A stretch of DNA of 14,421 nt. Origin: CAZUHN01 sp964620535 (GTDB lineage: Bacteria; UBA8248). Of the stretch, positions 6,975 through 14,326 are shown piece by piece (positions within the stretch are counted from its first letter, which is position 1; the number at the start of each line of letters is the position of its first letter). Below the pieces are notes generated by a model. The model made no database searches, was not told where the DNA came from, and saw only the letters and a list, made by a program, of their open reading frames with translations. Where the stretch lies: assembly GCA_964620535.1 (NCBI GenBank), contig CAZUHN010000236.1, positions 1 through 14,421 of the forward strand, given 5' to 3'. Position numbers and translations under genes: made by a program.

Positions 6975-8390
6975 ATGAGAAATTCAAATTACGATGTGGC
7001 GGTGATCGGGGGCGGGCCTGCAGGCTATGTGGCGGGTGTTCGGGTGGCCCAGAGCGGCGGCCGCTGCATGGTAATCGAGCGTGACGCCCTGGGGGGAACC
7101 TGCCTGAACTGGGGCTGCATCCCGAGCAAGAGCCTGATCGCCTCTGCCGCCCTTTTGCGGAACATCAAGAACGCCGGCCAGTTCGGCATCGAGGTAAAGG
7201 GAGAGGTTCGAGCCGACCTCGCGGCGATGGTCGCCCGCAAGGACAAGCTCGTTGAAGGCCTGGTAAGGGGAATCAGTAGCCTTTTCAAGGCCCATAAGGT
7301 GGATCACCTTGCGGGGGAAGCGAAATTCAAGGGACCGGGTCGAATTAAAGTGGCACTGAAGGAGGGTGGCGAAGCCGAGGTGAAGGCGGACAACATCATC
7401 ATCGCGACGGGTTCCCGACCCTCCCAGATTCCAGCCTTTCCAATAGACGGGGAAAATATCTTCTCAAGCGATCAGGCCGTTCACCTCACAGAGTTGCCCA
7501 AGCGCCTTCTCATCATCGGCGCTGGGGCAATCGGTTGCGAATTCGGATGTCTATATCAGGAACTGGGGGCGGATGTCACCATGGTCGAGCTTCTGACCCG
7601 GCCACTCCCTCTGGGGGACGGCGATGTTTCCACTATCATTGAGCGCGAGCTAATAAAGCAGAAGGTAAATCTATTGACGGGCAAAAATATCCTAAAGGTG
7701 GAAAGGGAAAATGGAGAAATGGTGGCCCACGTTGAGGGGGACGAACCCATCAAAACTGATAAGGTACTCGTTTCAATCGGACGGACCATGAACACTGACT
7801 CTCTAGGCCTTGAAAACATCGGAGTTAATCTGGGGTCGCGCGGGGAAGTGACAGTGAACGATAAGATGGAAACGAATGTGAAGGGCGTCTATGCTGCGGG
7901 GGATGTAATAGGTGGCCTCATGCTTGCCCATGTCGGCTCGGCGGAGGGAATCGTTGCCGCAGAGAACATCATGGGCGGGGATTTGAAAATGAATTACCAG
8001 GGAATCCCCGCCGGCATCTTCACCCATCCTGAAGTGGGGGAGGTCGGCCTGACTGAAGAAAAAGCCCGGGAGGCGGGACACGAGATTCGAATCGGGAAGT
8101 TCCAGATGCGCGTCCTCGGAAAGGCGCAGGCCGAGCGGGAGATTGCCGGGGAGGTGAAAGTGATCGCCGACGCGGTGGATGACCGCATCCTCGGGGTGCA
8201 TGTGGTCGGTGCACACGCGGCAGATCTGGTCCACGAGGCAGCAGTGGCCATCCGGAACGGTGTTCGCGCGACCGACCTTGCCGAGACGGTGCACGCTCAC
8301 CCGACGATCGCCGAGGCCATCATGGAGGCGGCACATGATGTCCATGGGGTCGCCATTCATGCGCCGCCTAAAGCCCGCGAAAATTATTAG
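6975..8390 (+). CDS. lpdA: Dihydrolipoyl dehydrogenase (E3)
   Basis: This FAD-containing flavoprotein disulfide reductase reoxidises dihydrolipoamide of 2-oxoacid dehydrogenase complexes or the glycine cleavage system, reducing NAD+. The 471 residues match the usual E3 length. Visible are the FAD-binding GGGPAG (12-17), the redox disulfide GGTCLNWGC (C43 and C48), ATGSRP (144-149), the NAD-binding GAGAIG (182-187), and the interface motif HAHPTIAE (H440-E447) with the catalytic His-Glu pair. I chose the ATG at 6975 because it puts GAGAG eight bases upstream and leaves a normal N-terminus; ATG 6969 is equally in frame and adds two residues. No E1, E2 or lipoyl-protein gene is adjacent, so the partner complex cannot be read from this window. 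Mercuric reductase is excluded by the E3-type C-terminus. Confidence 0.95.
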   Translation: MRNSNYDVAVIGGGPAGYVAGVRVAQSGGRCMVIERDALGGTCLNWGCIPSKSLIASAALLRNIKNAGQFGIEVKGEVRADLAAMVARKDKLVEGLVRGISSLFKAHKVDHLAGEAKFKGPGRIKVALKEGGEAEVKADNIIIATGSRPSQIPAFPIDGENIFSSDQAVHLTELPKRLLIIGAGAIGCEFGCLYQELGADVTMVELLTRPLPLGDGDVSTIIERELIKQKVNLLTGKNILKVERENGEMVAHVEGDEPIKTDKVLVSIGRTMNTDSLGLENIGVNLGSRGEVTVNDKMETNVKGVYAAGDVIGGLMLAHVGSAEGIVAAENIMGGDLKMNYQGIPAGIFTHPEVGEVGLTEEKAREAGHEIRIGKFQMRVLGKAQAEREIAGEVKVIADAVDDRILGVHVVGAHAADLVHEAAVAIRNGVRATDLAETVHAHPTIAEAIMEAAHDVHGVAIHAPPKARENY

Positions 8391-9095
8391 AGACTCGGAA
8401 AAAGGCGCCCGTCTGCTTTTGCCAATAGTCATTTTGCCCTTTTGTGGCTCGCTGCGGTTGGCTGTGGTGCATCCAGCGATCACTTCGGTCAAATTTATTC
8501 CCTCAAATGGAGGATAAATTTCCCCCGGTCTGCTGGGGTAAGTGTTGCAACCGAAAAAGGAATTTTTTTCATGTACCCGAAGAAGGGATATTGGACGCTC
8601 TCTCTTTCAGTCCGAAAACCTTTCTCCAGGAGGGGAGAATCGGATCGCTTCAGATCTAAAAGATGGACTTCTGTCATTGACGATATTCGCCGAAGGGTGG
8701 CGGCTCTACGAGGTGGACATTGGCGGGAGGATGAGATCAATAAAATGAGGGGGCAACTGGATTTCGGTTTGATTTTTAGGGGCCTGCGGGTAACGGTCTG
8801 GCATCCCTTCCCTTCATCGCGGAAGAGCATCTTTTCCAGCGAGTTTCCGTGATGGGATAAGGGGACCGCTTATACCTGCTGCACCTTCGCACGAGACTAG
8901 AGCGAAAAAACGCTATCAGAGAGTGGAATATTTTGTTTCGCGGGATCCGTTTTACCGGACTAGTCTGCACTGCCTTTCGGGGAACGGAACAGGTCCCTGA
9001 AGGGAGCATTATTTCCCTGTTGCGTGAAGCCCTGGCTGAAAAAATAGACGAGAGAACGCAAAGACAATTTGATGAAAATGAGATGTTGGGTAGGT
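8391..9095. other. About 700 bp with no recognisable intact gene
   Basis: The stretch follows the lpd stop and precedes the HD-GYP remnant. Several short frames overlap on both strands and none resembles a family I know. Two deserve mention. The plus-strand frame at 8571-8852 (93 residues, basic, begins MYPKKGYW, AAAAAGGAA upstream) is open. A second plus frame, 8507-8659, has a plausible soluble-protein pattern (PEEGILDALSF) and seems to continue in another frame as DLKDGLLSLTIFAEGWRLYE (about 8655-8715), which would suggest a frameshifted remnant. I see no hairpin with a T-run to end lpd transcription. Confidence 0.4.
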
Positions 9096-9299
9096 TTACG
9101 CTGAAGCGCCCATTAGCTCTCCACCCTGAACTTTCGCCTGAATTGCTTCCATTTCCTCCAGTCGGTCGAAGAAGACATCGGTTACTCGCGGGTCAAAGTG
9201 GGTATCCCTTCCTTCCCGCACTATTTCGTAAGCGTCTTTGTTGGGATACGCTTTTTTGTATGGGCGGTCTTTTCCTCGTCGGCCATCTTTTTGTAGAGT
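9096..9299 (-). pseudogene. Remnant of an HD-GYP-domain phosphodiesterase (C-terminal end only)
   Basis: Read on the minus strand, the frame ending at the TAA at 9096-9098 carries DRPYKKAYPNKDAYEIVREG, then DTHFDPRVTDVFFDRLEEME, which is the conserved end of HD-GYP cyclic-di-GMP phosphodiesterase domains (RPYK...EG..THFDP..V..F). Homology begins near 9269. A few bases upstream, KMADE in a neighbouring frame resembles the start of the preceding ADVFDALT motif, implying a small deletion and frame loss. The catalytic HD and GYP motifs and any receiver domain are absent, since the aminotransferase gene begins right there. Loss of the 5' part makes it non-functional. It is probably the scar of a deletion or of an insertion that brought in the neighbouring genes. 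Confidence 0.7.
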
Positions 9300-9312
9300 G
9301 TAATGGGAATAC

Positions 9313-10323
9313 TCAAGAGGTGGATTTGGAGGATCCGTAGGGAATTTCGATCAGCGGGCCATCTTCAGAGTGCCGATCTTGGTACAGGAGATTCCGCAGT
9401 GCTTTCGCTACCGGGCCCGGTTTTCCGTCTCCAATCATTTTGCCGTCCCACTCGACTATGGGGGCAATCTGTATAGAGCTACCGAAAAACATCATCTCGG
9501 TGGACCGCCGCCCCTCTTTAACCGATATGTCACGAATCTCAATTCCTTTGAGAAGACCGCCTTCGATGAGACGTGAAGCAAGTTCGAACATCCGTTGGAC
9601 CGTGCAACCGGAGAGAATGTTGTCGAACCTTGGATGTTTGAGGATTCCTTCCTTTGTCACAAAAGCTACATTCATATTCGTCCCTTCGCCCACGTTTCCA
9701 TTCATATCCACGAAGACGCCTGAATCAAAGCCATTTTCTTTCGCCTCCAAATGCATGAGAACGTTGGGAAGATAATTCGTGCTTTTTGTGTTGGCATAGA
9801 GGGAGGGTTTGATAGGAAGGCTGGTTGTCATTACTCGCATTCCCACGGAATAATATGATTCCGGATATGAAGTAATTTCATGGATCAAGATGAAGAATCC
9901 GTACTCAGCGTCTTTTGCCGGGGCGAGGCCGAGCGTGCCTGTTCCCGAGGAAAGCCAGTAGCGGATAAATGCGTTGCGCTCTCCACTCATTGCCGCCGTT
10001 TGAACGATGATCTCGCGCATTTCGGAGCGGGTGAATCTGGGATGAAGTTTTGACGATTCAGCGGAGCGGAGAAAGCGGTCGAGATGGGCTTCAAGTTCGT
10101 AAATTTTTCCGTCGATTATGATTGCGGTGTCGAAAATTCCGTGTCCGCGGTGGACCATGTGGTCATCAAAGGGAATCACCATAAGGGCGGGGTCGGTTAC
10201 AATTCCGCCGAGCTGGCTCGAGTAGAATGCCATATACCGAACTTTTTGTTTTTTCCTAAGGATTTGGAGACTTTGGATCACATTATCGGTGGTGAGGAGA
10301 GGAAATTTTTTCGAACCTGGCAT
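9313..10323 (-). CDS. Fold-type IV PLP aminotransferase (D-amino-acid aminotransferase / aminodeoxychorismate lyase-like)
   Basis: This cytoplasmic PLP enzyme belongs to the class IV family that includes branched-chain and D-amino-acid aminotransferases and 4-amino-4-deoxychorismate lyase. The protein is 336 residues. The PLP lysine is K180 in NTKSTNYLPN, the cofactor glutamate is E213 in VGEGTNMNVAF, and the phosphate-binding turn is LSGCT (237-241). MVIPFDDHMVHRGHGIFDTA (48-67) and the PRFDNILSGC string recall, from memory, the plant D-amino-acid aminotransferase / ADC lyase subgroup. The ATG at 10323 has GAGGG about five bases upstream and includes a conserved-looking N-terminal helix; ATG 10233 would remove it. 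Reaction and substrate cannot be settled here. It is divergent from the acyl-CoA dehydrogenase. Confidence 0.82.
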   Translation of the reverse strand: MPGSKKFPLLTTDNVIQSLQILRKKQKVRYMAFYSSQLGGIVTDPALMVIPFDDHMVHRGHGIFDTAIIIDGKIYELEAHLDRFLRSAESSKLHPRFTRSEMREIIVQTAAMSGERNAFIRYWLSSGTGTLGLAPAKDAEYGFFILIHEITSYPESYYSVGMRVMTTSLPIKPSLYANTKSTNYLPNVLMHLEAKENGFDSGVFVDMNGNVGEGTNMNVAFVTKEGILKHPRFDNILSGCTVQRMFELASRLIEGGLLKGIEIRDISVKEGRRSTEMMFFGSSIQIAPIVEWDGKMIGDGKPGPVAKALRNLLYQDRHSEDGPLIEIPYGSSKSTS

Positions 10324-10360
10324 GCGCGCCCTCGCATTTACTTGCCTTGAATTGGTTTTG

Positions 10361-10421
10361 AATACCCCGCGGAGAAATGACGGATCGATTATAAGCCTAT
10401 CATGCGGCGTGGCGGGGTATT
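10361..10421. repeat. Perfect 10-bp inverted repeat around a -10-like element
   Basis: AATACCCCGC (10361-10370) and GCGGGGTATT (10412-10421) are exact reverse complements separated by 41 bp. The spacer contains a perfect TATAAT on the minus strand (10388-10393), with no good -35 at 16-18 bp. A start near 10381 would give the aminotransferase a leader of about 58 nt. This could be a regulator-dependent promoter with paired operator half-sites, or an RNA stem. The rest of the 10324-10635 divergent spacer shows no convincing sigma-70 promoter for the acyl-CoA dehydrogenase. Confidence 0.45.
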
Positions 10422-10446
10422 TCATCAAGATACAGGAGGGATAGCA

Positions 10447-10503
10447 ATGAAAATATGCGCGTTGCCCTCTTCTGTAGTGCATAATCAAGGGTTTGTTGAT
10501 TAA
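10447..10503 (+). CDS. Possible 18-residue leader peptide with strong ribosome-binding site
   Basis: AGGAGGG (10434-10440) precedes the ATG at 10447 with good spacing. The 18-codon frame reads MKICALPSSVVHNQGFVD and ends at TAA 10501, overlapping a further short frame starting at ATG 10504. It lies upstream of the acyl-CoA dehydrogenase on the same strand. No run of identical amino acids suggests classical attenuation. It may be chance. Confidence 0.2.
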   Translation: MKICALPSSVVHNQGFVD

Positions 10504-10635
10504 ATGGGGCGAATGGAAAATCCTCAAACTTTCCACTTTTCACCTCATCCTAGCAAGTTGTGAGACAATTTTTCCTGTAAATTCTTTTTGGCGTATAGGG
10601 ATGATTTTTTGGAGCTTATTATTGAGGCATCCGCA

Positions 10636-11778
10636 ATGATCGACAAGAATTCTCTCTCTGATGAGCATCTCATGGTCCAAAATATGGTACGCGAGTTTTG
10701 CGAGAGGGAAGTTGCCCCGCAAGCTGCTGAGACGGACTCCGGCAGGTTTCCCGGGGAGATTGTCCGCCGCCTGGGAGAGCTTGGATTGATGGGAATAGCT
10801 GTTCCCACAGAATTCGGAGGAGGAGGAGGAGATTGGCTGACCCTCTCCCTGGCCACAGAAGAAATAGCGGCGGCATGTCCTTCCACAAGTGTTATTTTTT
10901 CTGTGCAAAATTCTCTGGTTTGTGAGCCCCTATTACGATTTGGGACTAAGTACCAAAAGGATGAGGTGCTTCGCGTACTGGCTTCTGGTGACAGGCTTGG
11001 TTGTTTTGCACTCACGGAACCGCAGGCCGGCTCGGACGTTGCGTCTTTGTCAACTACTGCAATCCGCGAAGATGATAGCTGGTGCGTTAATGGATCCAAG
11101 CGTTTCATCTCAAACGGGAATGAGGCTGATGTTTCAATCCTATTCGCGGTTTCGAACGAGGAAATGGATCGCAAGGGAATCAGCGCTTTTATCGCAGAGA
11201 CGCATGTGGCTGGTTTTAATGTGTTACGTAATGAAAAAAAGATGGGTTTGGGCGGAAGTTCATGCAGCGACATTCAATTTGAGGGATTGAAAGTTCCGAC
11301 GAGTCGTCTTCTGGGTGAGGAAGGAAAAGGATTCGAAATCGCTATGAAAACGTTGAACTCGAGCCGAATCGTTATCGCTGCGCAAGGTGTAGGATATGCC
11401 AGGGCGTGTCAAAAGGCCGCTGTGGACTACTCCCTTGAGCGGGAAACTTTCAATGCCCCTCTTTTTAGTCATCAACCCATCCAATGGAAGATCGCCGATA
11501 TGGCCACCGAGATAGAGGCGGCGCGCCTTCTCTACCTCAAAGCGGCACACCTTAAAATTAAGGGCCTGCCATTATTGGCGGAAGCGGCGTCAGCCAAGGT
11601 CTTCGCATCAGATGTTGCGCAACGTGCCGCGGACAGGGCAGTTCAAATTCACGGCGGAAACGGCTATATGAAAGACTATCCTGTAGAGCGGTATTATCGT
11701 GCGGCAAAGGCGCTTCAGATCTATGAGGGGGCGAATGAAATCCTACGTGAAGAAATCGCACGCAATTTTCTTGCTTAA
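10636..11778 (+). CDS. Acyl-CoA dehydrogenase
   Basis: This FAD enzyme catalyses alpha,beta-dehydrogenation of an acyl-CoA, passing electrons to electron-transfer flavoprotein. The 380 residues are the standard length of the short/medium-chain family. Both signatures are present: CFALTEPQAGSD (123-134) and QIHGGNGYMKDYPVERYYR (337-355). The catalytic base is E364 in IYEGANEI. I chose the ATG at 10636 because GAGG lies eight bases upstream and the N-terminus then aligns with the family; the in-frame TTG at 10588 adds 16 unlikely residues. Chain length or branched-chain specificity cannot be read from motifs, although a Glu at this position fits butyryl-CoA, medium-chain and many amino-acid-derived substrates. 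The ETF-quinone oxidoreductase-like gene converges on it, supporting a shared oxidation pathway. Confidence 0.93.
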   Translation: MIDKNSLSDEHLMVQNMVREFCEREVAPQAAETDSGRFPGEIVRRLGELGLMGIAVPTEFGGGGGDWLTLSLATEEIAAACPSTSVIFSVQNSLVCEPLLRFGTKYQKDEVLRVLASGDRLGCFALTEPQAGSDVASLSTTAIREDDSWCVNGSKRFISNGNEADVSILFAVSNEEMDRKGISAFIAETHVAGFNVLRNEKKMGLGGSSCSDIQFEGLKVPTSRLLGEEGKGFEIAMKTLNSSRIVIAAQGVGYARACQKAAVDYSLERETFNAPLFSHQPIQWKIADMATEIEAARLLYLKAAHLKIKGLPLLAEAASAKVFASDVAQRAADRAVQIHGGNGYMKDYPVERYYRAAKALQIYEGANEILREEIARNFLA

Positions 11779-12115
11779 CCGAAAAAATCTCCAAAATTCA
11801 AGATTTCACAAATCTCAAAACAGATGGGCAGTTGACGTGCCTCCTCAAAACCGTTCCAGGCCGAGTGAGAGGATATTGACTTTGTAAGAGGGATTCTCAT
11901 TAAGAGGTGGTACCACTATCGGGGGCAGGTCAGTCGCCTCGCGATTTCAAAGAACCGCGTAACCATGGAATTCTAAAATATTAATGTGAGTCCACATACC
12001 GGTGCAATATATATTCGGTTCTGGTCCTGCTCCTCTTGATAAACATTTTTTTGTCTATGGCATTTCTTCTATGGGCAATTTTTCCAACGACGGTTTGATC
12101 GGCGGAATGGATCAC
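11779..12115. other. Convergent intergenic region, no gene recognised
   Basis: This A+T-richer stretch lies between the ends of two converging genes. A weak inverted repeat (AAATCT/AGATTT) follows the dehydrogenase stop without a T-run. A perfect palindrome GTGGTACCAC occurs at 11907-11916. An open plus frame from 12002 runs antisense into the Fe-S protein gene and resembles nothing I know. I find no clear bidirectional terminator. Confidence 0.4.
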
Positions 12116-14185
12116 TTATACGAGTGCTTCGGCGACGAGTTCAGCGATATCGGCCGCCCGGATATATTTCTCTGGGTCGATTGCGTTTAGGGCGTCGTCG
12201 AACATTTGTAAACAGAATGGGCATGAAATCGCTGCTGTCTTGACACCGCAGGCCTTAACTTCCTCAAGGCGTAAATGATTGATCCTTTTTTTTGGCTCAT
12301 CATCCATCCAGGCAAAGCCACCTCCTGCACCGCAGCATAAAGCGCGGTCCTGGTTCCGGGGAAGTTCCCTGTAGCCATTTGCGGCAGATATCTTTCTAAG
12401 AATCTTGCGGGGAGCCTCATACACTCCATTGTGACGTCCAAGATAGCACGGATCGTGGTAGGCGATGGAGTCGATATTTCTTTTGAGCTTGAGCCGACCA
12501 TTTTGTATGAGGTCCTCGATAAGTTGAGAGTGGTGAATGACTTCGAATTTTCCTCCGAAATCGGGATATTCGTTCTTATAAGTGTTGAAACAGTGAGGAC
12601 AGGTTGTGATGATTTTTGTTACACCGTACCTTTCAAGCGTCGCGATGTTCTGCTTTGCGCACATTTGAAATGTGAATTCACCCCCCGCCCGGCGAGCGGG
12701 ATCCCCAGTACACACCTCCTCAGGCCCTAGCACTCCGAAATCCACGTTCCCGGCTTGGAGGATCTTTGCCATGGCTTTGGTGACCTTGATGTTCCTGTCG
12801 ATCATTGAACCCGTGCAACCCACCCAAAAGAGATAATCTGCCTTTTCACCGTTTCCCAGAACTTTGACTTTCAAGCCCTCGTACCACTCCTCGCGGTTGT
12901 GCTGGGCGCCGACCCAAGGGTGCAGCCGGTCCTCCATGGACTTGAGGAAGTTTCGTGCACTCTCGCTCATCTTAGATTCCATCATCACGAGATAGCGGCG
13001 CATGTCGATCATCTTGGGTATATGTTCAATGTAGACTGGACATTCTTGCTGACACGCTCCGCATGTACGGCAACCCCAAAGTTCCTCAGTTAGCACGGCT
13101 GGAGGGATTTCGCCCTCCGCCCGTTTGCCATAAAGGGGGGCTGGCATTTCAGCGTCTTCCGAACCTGTGCTGCCGCCATTTGAACCGGGCTTCACCAAAG
13201 CAGGCCCCATTTGGGAAAGATGTTTCTGCATGTCCTGGATTAATTTTCGTGGACTGAGCGGTACCCCGCTTAAAAATGCCGGGCAAACATCCTGGCAGCG
13301 GCCGCAGTTCGTGCAGGCATCAAGGTCGAGCAGTCCTTTCCAGGAATATTGCTCCATCTTTTCGACGCCGAGAGTTTCGATGGAGTCCGGTTCGGATTCC
13401 ATAGCGGCTTCGATATCGACGAAGGTGAGCTTTCCGCTTGGCTCTAGATTCTGGAAGAAAATATTTAGTAGCCCGTACCAAATGTGGCTGAATTTTGCGT
13501 ATCCAAGGTAGCCGATGAAGGACATGGCGGTTATCGTGTGAAACCACCAATTGAAACGGTGAACGGATATAAGGGTTTTTTCACTCCACTCGCTGATAAG
13601 AACGGCAACGAGATATCCTCCAGGAGACCACAGAGCCAGCGAAGGATTTTGGCGGTACTCCGTCGCTGCGATGCGTAGCCCTTCGACGAGAAAGCCCTGG
13701 GCGAAAACCAATAGAAGAAGAAGAAGCGCGATCCAATCGTCTGCCACAGTGTTTATGCGCTCTGGCCGCCAGACAGTGCGCCGGAACAAAGCAAAAAATA
13801 TTCCGATTATTCCGAGCAGGCCGAACAAGTCACTCAGCAAAGAATACCAGAGATAAAGAGTGCCCTTTAAATAGTGGATCCCCGTCCACTCTTGAACCGC
13901 GATCATGGAGGTCGCGATGAGCATCGCGGAAAATCCGTAAAAAATGAATAGGTGCATGAGACCGGGATAGATGTCCCGGAGTTGTTTGCGGTGGCCCAAA
14001 ATTTCGGAAACAAGTCCCCAGATCCGCCGGGGAATTCTGTCGAGACGATTTTCTGGTCTCCCGAGTCGCCAGAGCAGTACGCGGCGCCAGATGCCGTATC
14101 CCAATAATACGGCGGCGATGAGGGCCATCAGATATATGATAGGGCCCGCGATGATGTTCCAATAAATTTCCCGTGTCGGAACCAT
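12116..14185 (-). CDS. Membrane Fe-S oxidoreductase, ETF:(mena)quinone oxidoreductase / FadF type
   Basis: This 689-residue membrane protein probably transfers electrons from reduced ETF to the quinone pool. The N-terminal part (about 10-245) has five or six hydrophobic helices in the arrangement of the nitrate-reductase gamma b-heme domain, for example at 13-33, 76-96, 114-134, 150-170 and 214-244, with histidines (H78, H209, H216) that could bind heme. Two 4Fe-4S motifs follow (C291, C294, C297, C301 and C372, C375, C378, C382). Next come two CCG domains as in heterodisulfide reductase HdrB/D: C457, C492, C529, C532, then C580, C617-C618, C655, C658. This order is that of B. subtilis FadF and related proteins called EMO. 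The ATG at 14185 has AGGCGG just upstream. An HdrD-like or glycolate-oxidase-like role is the alternative, but the convergent acyl-CoA dehydrogenase favours fatty-acid or amino-acid oxidation. Confidence 0.85.
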   Translation of the reverse strand: MVPTREIYWNIIAGPIIYLMALIAAVLLGYGIWRRVLLWRLGRPENRLDRIPRRIWGLVSEILGHRKQLRDIYPGLMHLFIFYGFSAMLIATSMIAVQEWTGIHYLKGTLYLWYSLLSDLFGLLGIIGIFFALFRRTVWRPERINTVADDWIALLLLLLVFAQGFLVEGLRIAATEYRQNPSLALWSPGGYLVAVLISEWSEKTLISVHRFNWWFHTITAMSFIGYLGYAKFSHIWYGLLNIFFQNLEPSGKLTFVDIEAAMESEPDSIETLGVEKMEQYSWKGLLDLDACTNCGRCQDVCPAFLSGVPLSPRKLIQDMQKHLSQMGPALVKPGSNGGSTGSEDAEMPAPLYGKRAEGEIPPAVLTEELWGCRTCGACQQECPVYIEHIPKMIDMRRYLVMMESKMSESARNFLKSMEDRLHPWVGAQHNREEWYEGLKVKVLGNGEKADYLFWVGCTGSMIDRNIKVTKAMAKILQAGNVDFGVLGPEEVCTGDPARRAGGEFTFQMCAKQNIATLERYGVTKIITTCPHCFNTYKNEYPDFGGKFEVIHHSQLIEDLIQNGRLKLKRNIDSIAYHDPCYLGRHNGVYEAPRKILRKISAANGYRELPRNQDRALCCGAGGGFAWMDDEPKKRINHLRLEEVKACGVKTAAISCPFCLQMFDDALNAIDPEKYIRAADIAELVAEALV

Positions 14186-14326
14186 TTGAACCGCCTAATA
14201 TTTTAAGAACGAAGAAGAATTACTTTAAAGGATATGATCTACATCCAACTGAGAAAAATCGATCGGAATGAGTTCCTTCTCCTCTCGGAGGAAACTATCC
14301 GGCGCCTCGCATCTGAAGGCAAGCCA

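Noticed and set aside
12002..12190. 62-codon plus-strand frame beginning MQYIFGSGP
   Set aside because: It overlaps the end of the Fe-S oxidoreductase gene antisense, lacks a clear ribosome-binding site, and resembles no known protein.
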